NCBI GenBank assembly: GCA_024642705.1
Contig: JAHEAQ010000044.1
Span: 1-40,219, forward strand
DNA: 40,219 bases
Reading direction: 5' to 3'
From: Bacteroidota bacterium
GTDB lineage: Bacteria > Bacteroidota > Bacteroidia > Chitinophagales > Saprospiraceae
Each line of letters begins with the position of its first letter. Within the stretch, counting starts at the first letter, position 1. Of the stretch, positions 23,236 to 32,834 are shown one piece after another. Below the pieces are notes generated by a model that searched no databases, was not told the DNA's origin, and saw only the letters and a program-made list of their open reading frames with translations. Made by a program: the position numbers and the translations under genes.

Positions 23236-26200
23236 ATGGCGTCAATTATTCCGATAAATCTGGTTGAATCTATTGTTTTGGAAAATTGGAATCTGATTGG
23301 AGATTTCAAACCATTAGATGGGTTTGAAGATATTAATTTTTGCCTTGAAACCAATCAACAACAAAAATTTCTGGTCAAAATTTATCTTGGTTCCTTTTCA
23401 GATCAGCTTGATTTTCAGATAAAAGCTCTAAAACACATAGAACAGAAGCAAACTGATGCTGAAATCGAATTTCCTTCTATTGTTCCTACCATTCATAAAG
23501 CAGACTATGTTTCCGTAGAAAATGATGGGAAAACTTATATTTTCAGGGTTCATACATGGGTTTCAGGTAAGCTTTGGAAGGATTGTGCCCCAAAATCATC
23601 CAAACTACTCCATAATCTAGGCGAAAAAGCAGGAATTTTATTAAACTTATTTCATGGGTTTCGCCATAACGCTGAAAAAAGAAAAGATTTCGAATGGGAT
23701 TTGGCGAATGGACTTTGGATAGAAGCTTATCTTAATAGAATTGATGAAAATTTACAATCTATTATTCATAAAATTGTATCGCGATACCAGTCTGACTTGC
23801 CAATTTATAATACTTTGTATAAATCTGTCATTCATAATGATTTGAATGACCATAATATTTTGGTTAATGACTCTAAAGTTTCAGGATTTATCGATCTGGG
23901 AGACATGTGTTATACGCAAAGAATTAATGATCTTGCAATATTATTGGCTTATGCTATGATGGAAAAAGCAGATCCATTGGATGCAGCGTGCGACATCTTA
24001 GATGGTTATTCCCATTATGTAGATTTAGACGACTCAGAATTGTATTGTTTATTTAACTTGATATGCTTTAGGTTATGTGTGAGCATTACCAAGGCGGCTA
24101 TCAACATCCAAGAAAACCCTGAAAACTTATATTTACAAATAAGCTATCAAACAGCAGTTTCGTTGCTGAAACAATTAGATGGCATTTCTGATAAATTTGC
24201 TTTACTAAAATTTCGAAAGGCGTGTAGAAAAGTCGTTTTCCCTAATGCTGAAGAATTTAAAAATTGGTTGAATGAAAATTCGGGCAAATGGTCCAAGGTT
24301 TGCCCACTTGAAATAAATTCAAATGATTATTTTGTACTTGATTTAGGCATCGGTAGCACTCAACTTGGACACGAACATACCTTCAATGATGCCCACAAGC
24401 ACGAAGCTTCTGTTAAACGTCTTTTATCAATCGAAAAAAAGTCCTTTGCAATTGGAAAATATAACGAGGTTCGCCCTTTATATAGCTCTGACGATTTTAC
24501 TACAATTGGCAACAATGGCAGAAGATGGCGAACGGTTCATATCGGGCTGGACTTTTTTCATGATTCCGATACAGAAGTTTATGCTTTTTATCAAGGAATT
24601 GTCCATGCTATTCATTATAATTCCGGGAACAAAAACTATGGCTATACCGTCATTTTGAAACATCAAATGGGCGATTCATTTTTTTTCACGCTTTATGGAC
24701 ATTTATCAGGTAAAGTTTTAAGTCATCTGAAATTAGGTCAAACGGTTCAAACAGGAGAAACCATAGCATGGTTTGGCAATCCTTCAGAAAATGGGAATTG
24801 GGCACCTCATCTGCATTTTCAGATTATACTTGATTTATTGAATTTTGAAAATGACTTTCCAGGTGTATGTTATGTACACGAAAGAGAAATTTATACGACA
24901 ATTTGCCCAAATCCAAGCGAACTTTTTGGAATTATTGAGACTCCTTATCCCCAAATGGACGCCAATGAAATATTGAGCAAAAGAAAAAAGATATTAGGCA
25001 GATCTTATTCGATATCCTATGATAACCATATTCATGTTCAAAGAGCTGCAAATCAATATTTGTACGATCATAAAGGCAGAAAATATTTAGATTGTGTCAA
25101 TAATGTACCGCATGTTGGTCACCAAAATATTAGAGTTTTAGAGGCAGCTCAACGCCAAATGAATTTGTTGAATACCAACACTCGCTATTTGCATGAAAAT
25201 ATAATTAAGCTGGCTGAAAAACTTACCTCTACCTTACCTGATAGTTTGTCAGTTTGCCACTTTGTCAATTCTGGAAGTGAAGCAAACGAATTAGCAATTA
25301 GGATGTCACGCACTTATACAGGTAGACAAGATATTGTAGCAATGGAACATGGATATCATGGAAATACCAACCTTTGTGTAGATATGAGTTCCTATAAATT
25401 CAATGGGAAAGGAGGATTTGGACAAAAAGACTATGTTCATTTATTAGAAATGCCAGAACCATTTCGTGGAAAATATAAAGGGGATCGTATTTCAGAAGCA
25501 TATTCTCAAGATGCTATAAACCATATCCATCAAATTATTAAAAAACGAGGCCAACCTGCGGCGTTTATTTGTGAGAGCATTCTAAGTTGTGGAGGTCAAT
25601 TGTGTTTTCCCGATAATTATTTGAAATCCATTTACTCTGAGTTTCGAAAAATGGGAATGGTAATGATTGCTGACGAAGTTCAAGTCGGTTTAGGTCGAGT
25701 CGGAAATCATATGTGGGCTTTTGAAAATGAAGGAGTAATTCCTGATATATTGACGATTGGAAAGCCATTTGGAAATGGGCATCCAATAGGAGCTGTTGTA
25801 TGCACTAAAGAAATCGCTGATGCTTTTGCTAATGGAATGGAATACTTTAATACATTTGGTGGCAATCCAGTATCGTGTGCCATTGGTTTAGAAGTATTGA
25901 ATATTGTAGAAGAAGAAAATCTAATGGCCAATGCCCTTACATTAGGAAATTATGTAAAAGAGGGCTTTAGAAATCTTCAAAGTCAACATGCTATCATCGG
26001 AGATGTTAGAGGTCATGGATTTTTCTTAGGTTGGGAATTCATAAACGATGAAAATTGGACTCCTGCAGCAAAACAAGCTGCTTATTTCGCAAATCGGATA
26101 AAAGAAATGGGCATTTTATTGAGTACTGATGGACCATTGCATAACGTGATAAAATTCAAACCACCAATGATTTTTACAAAGGAAAATGCGGATTATTTAT

Positions 26201-26250
26201 TAGAATGCGCTGCAATAATTATGAAAGAAGATTTGATGCAGCCAGACTAA
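23236..26250 (+). CDS. three-domain fusion: aminoglycoside phosphotransferase-like kinase, M23 peptidase-like domain, class III aminotransferase
   Basis: A 1004-residue cytoplasmic protein. Domain 1 (about 1-330) is an APH/choline-kinase fold with catalytic loop HNDLNDHN (H200, D202, N207) and metal aspartate D220 (GFIDLGDM). Domain 2 (about 375-580) resembles M23/LytM: H435 and D439 (HIGLDF), H489 (YGHL) and H525-L-H527 (HLHFQI). Domain 3 (about 590-1004) is a class III PLP enzyme with VNSGSEANELAIRMSRTYTG, D813 (IADEVQVGLGR) and PLP lysine K843 (TIGKPFGNGHP). No signal peptide, which is odd for a cell-wall-type M23 fold. The same three-part order is known in other bacteria; its aminotransferase part is related to the ethanolamine-phosphate and phosphohydroxylysine phospholyases. 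Reaction and substrate are uncertain. Confidence 0.9.
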   Translation: MASIIPINLVESIVLENWNLIGDFKPLDGFEDINFCLETNQQQKFLVKIYLGSFSDQLDFQIKALKHIEQKQTDAEIEFPSIVPTIHKADYVSVENDGKTYIFRVHTWVSGKLWKDCAPKSSKLLHNLGEKAGILLNLFHGFRHNAEKRKDFEWDLANGLWIEAYLNRIDENLQSIIHKIVSRYQSDLPIYNTLYKSVIHNDLNDHNILVNDSKVSGFIDLGDMCYTQRINDLAILLAYAMMEKADPLDAACDILDGYSHYVDLDDSELYCLFNLICFRLCVSITKAAINIQENPENLYLQISYQTAVSLLKQLDGISDKFALLKFRKACRKVVFPNAEEFKNWLNENSGKWSKVCPLEINSNDYFVLDLGIGSTQLGHEHTFNDAHKHEASVKRLLSIEKKSFAIGKYNEVRPLYSSDDFTTIGNNGRRWRTVHIGLDFFHDSDTEVYAFYQGIVHAIHYNSGNKNYGYTVILKHQMGDSFFFTLYGHLSGKVLSHLKLGQTVQTGETIAWFGNPSENGNWAPHLHFQIILDLLNFENDFPGVCYVHEREIYTTICPNPSELFGIIETPYPQMDANEILSKRKKILGRSYSISYDNHIHVQRAANQYLYDHKGRKYLDCVNNVPHVGHQNIRVLEAAQRQMNLLNTNTRYLHENIIKLAEKLTSTLPDSLSVCHFVNSGSEANELAIRMSRTYTGRQDIVAMEHGYHGNTNLCVDMSSYKFNGKGGFGQKDYVHLLEMPEPFRGKYKGDRISEAYSQDAINHIHQIIKKRGQPAAFICESILSCGGQLCFPDNYLKSIYSEFRKMGMVMIADEVQVGLGRVGNHMWAFENEGVIPDILTIGKPFGNGHPIGAVVCTKEIADAFANGMEYFNTFGGNPVSCAIGLEVLNIVEEENLMANALTLGNYVKEGFRNLQSQHAIIGDVRGHGFFLGWEFINDENWTPAAKQAAYFANRIKEMGILLSTDGPLHNVIKFKPPMIFTKENADYLLECAAIIMKEDLMQPD

Positions 26251-26272
26251 TAACACTGCACATATATTTGAA

Positions 26273-27157
26273 TCAATGAAATATCTCAATTGCTTTTTCT
26301 ATTACTTTCATGTTAAATGGGCAACTGCCAGTATTTTGTCCATCAATGTTTAGATTTTTTTTATTTGTATCAGAAACAGAAAATTCTTTAGCCTGAATAT
26401 ATTTTATAAGTGGATCGTGAATATGGTTGCCACTGAATATTTTTGTAAATAGCTTGATTAGCTTCCATCTTGAGGCTTCTTTTAATAAGATTACATCAAA
26501 CTTTCCATCATTTAGTTGAGCTTTTGGTGCGATCTTCATTCCGTTACCAGTATAAATTGTATTGCACGCTAAAAAAAAAGCATATGTGCCATTGATTTCT
26601 TCTCCATCAACAACAAATCGGACTGGCCATTTTGGGTTTCTCAATATTTCTAAAATTGAAGCAATATTATATCGTTGCGGCCCAAAAAATCTCATTTTTT
26701 CTGCCCTATCATTAATGGTCACAGGCAGACCCCAGCCAATTACATTGAAAGCAAATATTTGCTTGTCCTCCATCTGAATTTTAGCAAGATCAATTTTTAA
26801 CTTTTTTCCTTCTACAATTTTCTTACTTGCTTCTATTGGGTCAAGCGCATCCAGATCATGCATTAATGAATTTCCAGTGCCCGCAGTAATTAATCCAATT
26901 GGAAGAATTTTTTTATCTGGTCTATCCATCATTCCATTGATTACTTCATGCATTGATCCATCACCACCAACCAATGCAATGGCATCGTAATTGCTGATTT
27001 CAAAAGTTTTGGCAATCTCATATGGATGACCCTTAAAATTCGAGATAATTAAGTCTACTTTAGAACCATTGGATTCTAAAATTGGAAGAATTTTTTCAAC
27101 TAAAATTATTCCATCTTTATTACCACTTACTGGATTGACAATTAAAAAATACTTCAT
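26273..27157 (-). CDS. diacylglycerol/sphingosine kinase family lipid kinase (YegS/DgkB-like)
   Basis: A 294-residue DAGK_cat protein that phosphorylates a lipid with ATP at the inner membrane face. The start MKYFLIVNPVSGN carries the NPxSG motif, the nucleotide loop is VGGDGSMHEVING (GGDGS at 64-68), then GTGNSLMHDL, and the C-terminal beta domain has NDGKFDVILLK. ATG 27157 is chosen over the upstream TTG codons because it directly precedes the conserved first strand. It converges on the fusion gene with 22 bases between the stops. Lipid substrate not predictable. Confidence 0.88.
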   Translation of the reverse strand: MKYFLIVNPVSGNKDGIILVEKILPILESNGSKVDLIISNFKGHPYEIAKTFEISNYDAIALVGGDGSMHEVINGMMDRPDKKILPIGLITAGTGNSLMHDLDALDPIEASKKIVEGKKLKIDLAKIQMEDKQIFAFNVIGWGLPVTINDRAEKMRFFGPQRYNIASILEILRNPKWPVRFVVDGEEINGTYAFFLACNTIYTGNGMKIAPKAQLNDGKFDVILLKEASRWKLIKLFTKIFSGNHIHDPLIKYIQAKEFSVSDTNKKNLNIDGQNTGSCPFNMKVIEKAIEIFH

Positions 27158-27299
27158 TAGCAACAATACATTAGCATTAATTCTGAAAGTTAAGTTTTTT
27201 AATCCTTTTAATAGGCTAATAATTAGATTCTAAATTACAAAGAAGGACTTAAGTTTTGCTTTTTTGATTTAAGTTCTGACTAAAAATAAATAATGGGCG

Positions 27300-27340
27300 A
27301 AAAAATAAAAAAATCCCTGCACAAATTAATGTACAGGGAT
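27300..27340 (-). terminator. terminator of the outer-membrane receptor gene
   Basis: Minus-strand stem ATCCCTGTAC (27340-27331) with GTGCAGGGAT (27322-27313), one U-G wobble that would be a C-A mismatch on the other strand, followed by a T-rich tail. Both features give direction. It lies 27 bases after the receptor stop. Confidence 0.82.
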
Positions 27341-27366
27341 CTATCCCTTTATTTATAATTTATAAA

Positions 27367-29850
27367 CTAATTTACGCCACCAGTGGCACCACCCTGTTGT
27401 TGTCCATCTCCACCTTGAAGTAAATCATTGTTTCTAATTTTGGTTTTTCTTTCACTAAATTTCAAATTTCCAAAACGATAATCAAAACTTAAACCTACAG
27501 ATCTGAAAGGAATTCCAAAACTACTTTCTAGATTAAATCCTCTTCCACTTTGGCTAGAATTGAAATATTTATAGTCATTAAATGGTTCAATAACTCTAAT
27601 TCCTAAACTCGCTTTAATCTTTGGAAACTCTTTTTTTACACCTAAACCAATAATCGAAAAACTTGGTTGTTTCCCTTGAATTGTAAATTGAGGCGATCTC
27701 ACAAATCCAAAGAAATCCATTTTAAAATCTTTAGGTAAATTCAATGTCCCTCCAAAATTTACATTGTATTCGAAACCAGTTGGATTAGTAACAGCTACAG
27801 TTGTCAATTTTGAACTATAATTGAAAGTAGAAAGGTTAAAACCACCTCTGAATGTGAAACTATTCACGTTCTTTGTACCAAATAAGTTGATTCCAAAAGA
27901 ATTATTTATACCCACATTCTCAAATTTATTGAACCCAATTCCAGAATCTTGAATTTGCAATAATAACTGTATAATATCTTGTGTATTCCTATAATATAAT
28001 GAAGAGAATATCCCAAATCCTTTGATAAAAGTATTGTATGATAAATCGATCTGATGCACTATTTCAGGTGTCAATGTTGGGTTTCCAACAACAATATTCA
28101 AACTATCCACACTATTCTGAAAAGGATTTATAAAACTTAAACTAGGTCGTTGAATCCTTTGGTTGTAACTTAATTTTAAAGTCTGAAAATTCTTCAACGA
28201 TCTTGAAATAATTAGATTTGGAAGAATATTTTGATAAAAATTACTTTCTAAAGTCTCCCCTTTATTGAATGCACCATTGATGCTTGTACCTTCATATCTA
28301 ACACCTGCAATCACTGAAAATTTCTTTGCTATCAAAAAGTTCATTGAAGCATAACCAGCAATTACATCCTGACCATATTCGAATGAATTAGATCTGGATT
28401 GATCAATAAGATATGAACCTCCAGCCGCTCGTTGTTGATAAGTATAATCTGAAATGATGCTCCTTAAAACTGTTTTTGCCCCAACTTCAAGTTTCATAGA
28501 TTTTGGCAGTGGATGTACATAATCTGTCTGAAAAGTTATTTCTGTATTGTCTCCATCATTATAAATTAGCTCATCTCTATTGTTGATTTGATTCGAATAA
28601 GATTGAACTATTGAATTATCGGCTTTATTTTGATCACCACTAATCTGGAAGGACATTGAAAATTCTTGGTCTTTCTTTGGAAATGTTCTTCTATAATCAG
28701 TCGACCAATCGTATCCAGATTGTCCATTTTCGCCTCCTGAAGTTCTAGTGAAATTATAACCATTTCCAAAAACGGGATCAACTAATGTACCATCCAATGT
28801 TCCGTCAGAGTTAAATCCAAAACCATTTGTTGAAAAAGAAGTATTAAAACTATTGTATGCATTAAAATCATAAAAAGCACCAGCAGTGCCTCTAAAACCT
28901 AATCTTGTATTGTCTACTGTTCCATTTTGTTCAAGAATTCTCAATTGATTTTGGATAGTATCCACTCTTTTAAAAGTATTGATTGCTTCTTGTGGGGTGG
29001 AATAAAAAACGCTTCCACTTGCATTTACACCAAACCTACCTCTAGCTGCATTTATATTTCCTGTTCCATTGTTTTGTCTATTGCCGCCTGCAACACTTAT
29101 TGAACCACTGTAACCATCTGCAGTCTTCTTTTTTGTAATAATATTGATGATGCCACCAGAACCTTCAGCGTCGTATTTCGCAGAAGGTGTAGTAATGACT
29201 TCAACCTGTTTAATTTCATCAGCTGGAATCATTTTTAATGCATCTGCAACGTTACTAGAAAACATTCCAGATGGTTTTCCATTAATCAATATTCTCAAAT
29301 TTTGGGAACCCCTTAAGGATACATTACCATCGAAATCTACTGATAACAAAGGAACTTTTCTTAACACTTCAGTTGCATCTCCACCAGCAATAGAAGCGTC
29401 TTGCTCCGCATTGAAAACCATTTTATCCACTTTATTTTCAATCAGACTTCTTTGATCAGTGATATTTATTTCATCCAGAAGATAATTTGCTGGCTTAAGA
29501 AAGATATCATCAAAATGGTAATCGGGTTTTTCAGGCGTTAATTCTAGCGTCACCATTTTTTCAGCATACCCAAGAAAGGAAATGTATAATTCATACTTTC
29601 CAGTTTCAATATTTAATATTTTGAATTTCCCATCATCATCTGTCAATTCCCCATTTATTTCTTTGTCTTTTCCTTCTTTTTTTAAGACGATAGTAGCATA
29701 AGCAACAGGTTCATTACTCAAAGAGTCGATAAGTTTACCAGAAATGTTTCCTTTAATGGTTGGGCCTTTCTTTGCTCCCATCATAGGAAATTGAGCGTTT
29801 ATAGAAATGGATGCAAAACATAGTATAGTAAAAAGTAAAATTTTCTTCAT
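27367..29850 (-). CDS. outer-membrane beta-barrel, TonB-dependent receptor-like protein (OMP_b-brl_3 type)
   Basis: An 827-residue outer-membrane protein. The signal peptide is KKILLFTILCFASISINAQ (1-20). A carboxypeptidase-regulatory-like domain follows (about 33-120, GKLIDSLSNEPVAYATIVLK and ISFLGYAEKMVTL), then a TonB-receptor plug (about 125-245, with NVSLRGSQNLRILINGKPSG and YDAEGSGGIINIITKKK) and a large barrel (about 250-805). Ligand unknown. It is not SusC-like: no SusD partner is adjacent and the barrel is shorter. After the last barrel strand (VGLSFDYRFGNLKFS) comes a short Gly/Gln-rich tail, so the protein does not end in the usual aromatic residue. A terminator follows. A -7 element lies 75 bases upstream. 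Confidence 0.9.
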   Translation of the reverse strand: MKKILLFTILCFASISINAQFPMMGAKKGPTIKGNISGKLIDSLSNEPVAYATIVLKKEGKDKEINGELTDDDGKFKILNIETGKYELYISFLGYAEKMVTLELTPEKPDYHFDDIFLKPANYLLDEINITDQRSLIENKVDKMVFNAEQDASIAGGDATEVLRKVPLLSVDFDGNVSLRGSQNLRILINGKPSGMFSSNVADALKMIPADEIKQVEVITTPSAKYDAEGSGGIINIITKKKTADGYSGSISVAGGNRQNNGTGNINAARGRFGVNASGSVFYSTPQEAINTFKRVDTIQNQLRILEQNGTVDNTRLGFRGTAGAFYDFNAYNSFNTSFSTNGFGFNSDGTLDGTLVDPVFGNGYNFTRTSGGENGQSGYDWSTDYRRTFPKKDQEFSMSFQISGDQNKADNSIVQSYSNQINNRDELIYNDGDNTEITFQTDYVHPLPKSMKLEVGAKTVLRSIISDYTYQQRAAGGSYLIDQSRSNSFEYGQDVIAGYASMNFLIAKKFSVIAGVRYEGTSINGAFNKGETLESNFYQNILPNLIISRSLKNFQTLKLSYNQRIQRPSLSFINPFQNSVDSLNIVVGNPTLTPEIVHQIDLSYNTFIKGFGIFSSLYYRNTQDIIQLLLQIQDSGIGFNKFENVGINNSFGINLFGTKNVNSFTFRGGFNLSTFNYSSKLTTVAVTNPTGFEYNVNFGGTLNLPKDFKMDFFGFVRSPQFTIQGKQPSFSIIGLGVKKEFPKIKASLGIRVIEPFNDYKYFNSSQSGRGFNLESSFGIPFRSVGLSFDYRFGNLKFSERKTKIRNNDLLQGGDGQQQGGATGGVN

Positions 29851-30150
29851 TTTAATTATTTAATAAGCTTTAATAGCTTAATTTTTAATACAATTAATAA
29901 GCAAAAACTATGGCTTAACAATTGCAAATTTACAGTATAATCACCCTGATTTAAAAAAATTTAGATAAGTGAAGTAAATTAATGGACATGTATTCCAAAA
30001 TCGAATCACTCGGACAAATTTCTCTAATCATCTGGACAATGTTTTCTATTATTTACAACAATCTTTCCCCAATCTAGTTTCAAGAAATTCTAATATTAAT
30101 TTATTAAAATTTCCAAAACTTATTGATTCGAATTGAAAACTGTGCTTTTA
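29851..30150 (-). promoter_or_regulatory. 300-base intergenic region with a possible -7 box for the receptor gene
   Basis: On the minus strand TAAATTTG at 29925-29932 fits TAnnTTTG, but no -33 TTG is found at the usual spacing. No gene, RNA or clear terminator for the upstream DUF5916 gene was recognised in the rest of the gap, which is very A/T-rich. Confidence 0.35.
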
Positions 30151-32367
30151 TTAAATATTTAACCAGTATGTAACTTTTGCAACCAAAGAACGATTTCTAA
30201 TTTCGGTCATAAACCGATTAGAAGGGTCATTTGCAAAGTCTGAGAAATAATTATCAGTGAACACAAGGTAGAAATCAGAAACTGGAGCAAATCTCCATTG
30301 CAACCTTGCATTGACGTTCATATTTGCGATTTGGCTATTGTATTGGACCACTGTAGATAAAAATAGTTTCTTATTAAAGGTCAAATCAAGTCTTGGGCTC
30401 AAAATTACTGTCTGCCTAAAACTATTTAAATGTGGTAATGAGAAATAATTGTACCCATATTCAAAACTTATTTGTCCATACGGTTGAAATCTGTAAGCAA
30501 TATTTCCAAAAGCTCCTGCTCTGTATCCATTAAAATATTCCCCTATTGTTGGTTGAATTCGATAGGTAAAATTCAAGTTTGTATTGGACATAAAAGATAA
30601 TTTTATGGCATTATAATTATACGCTGTAAATGCCTTTAATGCTTCACTATCAGAACCAGTTGGATCAAAATCAGCTGTCAAATAAACATAGGTGTTTTCA
30701 ATTTCACCATTCAATCTTGCATTATTTTTTAATTCAGCTTCATATTTAAATGCCAAACTATAATCCGTATTGCCAATTTCTGGAGTTAATAAATATTTGA
30801 ATTCCAAAGTTGGACCATGAACATTAAAAAGCCCATCTTTTTGATAAAATTTCATTCCCAACGACGGATTTAATCCTATAAAATTGGTTCTTGGAACATA
30901 ACCTACTTGAGCATCAAATCCTTCCCCAACAAATTGTTGATCCCACAACAAGAAAAACCTTCTTGTATTATATCTTAAGGTACTCCCTTGTGCATAAGGC
31001 ATATTTAAAGAATTTACTGAAAAAGATCTATGAATAAAAGCTTTTCCTGTCCACGTATTATCATTTGTGGCCAAATTATAATCTAGCCCTATTACTCTGT
31101 TGAATTTGTCATTTTCAGATCCATTATCTTCAAAGTTAAATGCTTGTTTATTGACAAAAATGATTCCCAAATTGGATCTAGAGAACATTTTCCTTTGCAA
31201 AGACACAATGGAATAATTGTAATCCGGAAGTCCATTTTCAACATCTGCAGCTGTTTGCATTGACAATAATCCTATTCGTAAGTTTTCATTAAGTTTTCCA
31301 CTAAGCCTTGCTCCAGCATAAATAGTATTTTGAACTGCATTACCAGAAGTCGTATCTATATTCACTCCAATTCTCCGAGAGAAAAATGGATTGATTCGGG
31401 TTTGGCCAAATGAACCAAATAAGTCCGCATTTTCTAAGAAAAACTGTCTTCGTTCGGGAAAGAATATTTCGAATCTATCTACATTTGTAACTTGCTGATC
31501 TACTTCAACTTGGGAGAAATCAGGATTAAAAGTTAGGTCAAGATTTAAACTAGGACTCACTGCAATCTTTGCATCACCACCAAAGTTGTAAAAACTAGAG
31601 CTTGGTTTTGAATTTTCAAAATCTTTTGAAACGCCAGCTGTAGCATAAGGAATGATAGAGTTTTTTCCTCCAGATGTTTTTTGTAAAGCTTCATCCCAAA
31701 CCATTTCTCCCATGAATGCAAGATTAAAAATCCATTGATTTCGTGGAATCTGGTTCCAAGAGCTTCGTTCATTGGATTGAGTATCAAATCTGTAAGAATT
31801 AAAACTCCACTTATCAACTCCAGGATTAAATCTTAATATGCTAATAGGAATTTCCATTTCTGAAGACCAATAACCATCAAAAATTTTGGATTCATTTTTC
31901 CACTTGTTATCCCAGGAAAGTGTGAAATTTTCAAGATCTTCGCCACCTCCTGAAACTAGGCCTTCTCGTTGAACTCCCATTGGATTGGTTCCAAATAAAA
32001 ATGCATTTATCCTATCGTTAAATGGATCAATCATCAAAGTAATGTTATCATTTCCTCCTGCCCTAAAATCTCGCATAAGCGATGGAATGACATAATTATT
32101 TCCAGGAGAATAACATTTAATGCCGATGTAAAGATTCTTTTCATCGTATAAGAAATAAATTTCTGTTTGGTGGACTGCAGGAACAGAATCTGAAGGAAAA
32201 TATTGCCAAAAATTATCCGCAGGTTTAGGTAATTTCCAAGATGCCTCATCTAAAACGCCATCTATTTTTATATTATCTTCAGTTTTTACTACGGAAGATG
32301 TTCGCTGACTATAAATGCATGTAGAAATAGAAACTAGGAAAATTATAAATAGCTGGCTTTTGATCAT
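30151..32367 (-). CDS. DUF5916 domain-containing outer-membrane protein with CBM9-like N-terminus
   Basis: A 738-residue exported protein. The signal peptide (SQLFIIFLVSISTCIYSQ) is followed by a carbohydrate-binding family 9-like domain (about 25-215; KIDGVLDEASWKLPKPADNF, LYDEKNLYIGIKCY, EMEIPISILRF) and then the DUF5916 region, very likely a beta-barrel (about 255-738; LNLDLTFNPDFSQVEVDQQV, FFPERRQFFLENADLF, FFSRRIG), ending in strand-like LVAKVTYWLNI. The order CBM9-like plus DUF5916 is typical in Bacteroidota. Function unknown; a role in outer-membrane sugar binding or proteolysis has been suggested for relatives but is not shown by the sequence. Ten bases after the TonB-like gene, so likely co-transcribed. 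Confidence 0.88.
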   Translation of the reverse strand: MIKSQLFIIFLVSISTCIYSQRTSSVVKTEDNIKIDGVLDEASWKLPKPADNFWQYFPSDSVPAVHQTEIYFLYDEKNLYIGIKCYSPGNNYVIPSLMRDFRAGGNDNITLMIDPFNDRINAFLFGTNPMGVQREGLVSGGGEDLENFTLSWDNKWKNESKIFDGYWSSEMEIPISILRFNPGVDKWSFNSYRFDTQSNERSSWNQIPRNQWIFNLAFMGEMVWDEALQKTSGGKNSIIPYATAGVSKDFENSKPSSSFYNFGGDAKIAVSPSLNLDLTFNPDFSQVEVDQQVTNVDRFEIFFPERRQFFLENADLFGSFGQTRINPFFSRRIGVNIDTTSGNAVQNTIYAGARLSGKLNENLRIGLLSMQTAADVENGLPDYNYSIVSLQRKMFSRSNLGIIFVNKQAFNFEDNGSENDKFNRVIGLDYNLATNDNTWTGKAFIHRSFSVNSLNMPYAQGSTLRYNTRRFFLLWDQQFVGEGFDAQVGYVPRTNFIGLNPSLGMKFYQKDGLFNVHGPTLEFKYLLTPEIGNTDYSLAFKYEAELKNNARLNGEIENTYVYLTADFDPTGSDSEALKAFTAYNYNAIKLSFMSNTNLNFTYRIQPTIGEYFNGYRAGAFGNIAYRFQPYGQISFEYGYNYFSLPHLNSFRQTVILSPRLDLTFNKKLFLSTVVQYNSQIANMNVNARLQWRFAPVSDFYLVFTDNYFSDFANDPSNRFMTEIRNRSLVAKVTYWLNI

Positions 32368-32377
32368 TTTAGTTTTC

Positions 32378-32821
32378 TTAATATTTTATAATATAACTGT
32401 AACCTGTTTTTATAGTGGATTCACTTGCATTTGATTTGTTGCTAGTAACAGTATAATTAAAGGAATTGTTTTGTTGGGAAGTTTTATTCTCTTTTTTAAT
32501 TTTCAATCTAAAGTGGATATTTATTTTTTTTTGAAAATTTACTTTTAACTTGAATGTTTTGGGTACTTGATATTTCATTAATTCTACTAACCTCAATGCT
32601 TCCTCATCACAACCATATCCTAATCCCGCAAGCACTTTCGCATGATGGACATTTCCCAAGTGATCAATTTCAAAACTAAGCTTAACCGTACCCTGAATTT
32701 TATGCAAGATCGCTTCTTTTGGATAAACCATTTCATCTGAAATGAATTTCTTCATCGCAGCTGTTCCACCCTCGTAAAAAGCTTTATGTACAAAATCTTT
32801 ATCGCGTTTCTCTTTTTTCAA
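32378..32821 (-). CDS. small protein with TonB C-terminal domain, no membrane anchor
   Basis: A 147-residue protein whose residues about 20-105 form a TonB_C domain: GGTAAMKKFISDEMVYPKEA, QGTVKLSFEIDHLGNVHHAK and LGYGCDEEALRLVELM. The canonical TonB transmembrane anchor and Pro-rich spacer are absent, and there is no signal peptide; the N-terminus is very basic (MKKEKRDKDF). The C-terminal 40 residues are Ser/Asn/Lys-rich. It therefore cannot act as a normal energy transducer unless exported by another route. It lies 13 bases after the topoisomerase gene and 10 before the DUF5916 gene. Confidence 0.8.
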   Translation of the reverse strand: MKKEKRDKDFVHKAFYEGGTAAMKKFISDEMVYPKEAILHKIQGTVKLSFEIDHLGNVHHAKVLAGLGYGCDEEALRLVELMKYQVPKTFKLKVNFQKKINIHFRLKIKKENKTSQQNNSFNYTVTSNKSNASESTIKTGYSYIIKY

Positions 32822-32834
32822 ATTTTACATTTTA

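Noticed and set aside
27367-29850. SusC-type glycan uptake locus
   Set aside because: No SusD homologue, glycan-active enzyme or hybrid sensor is adjacent, and the barrel resembles the smaller OMP_b-brl_3 group.
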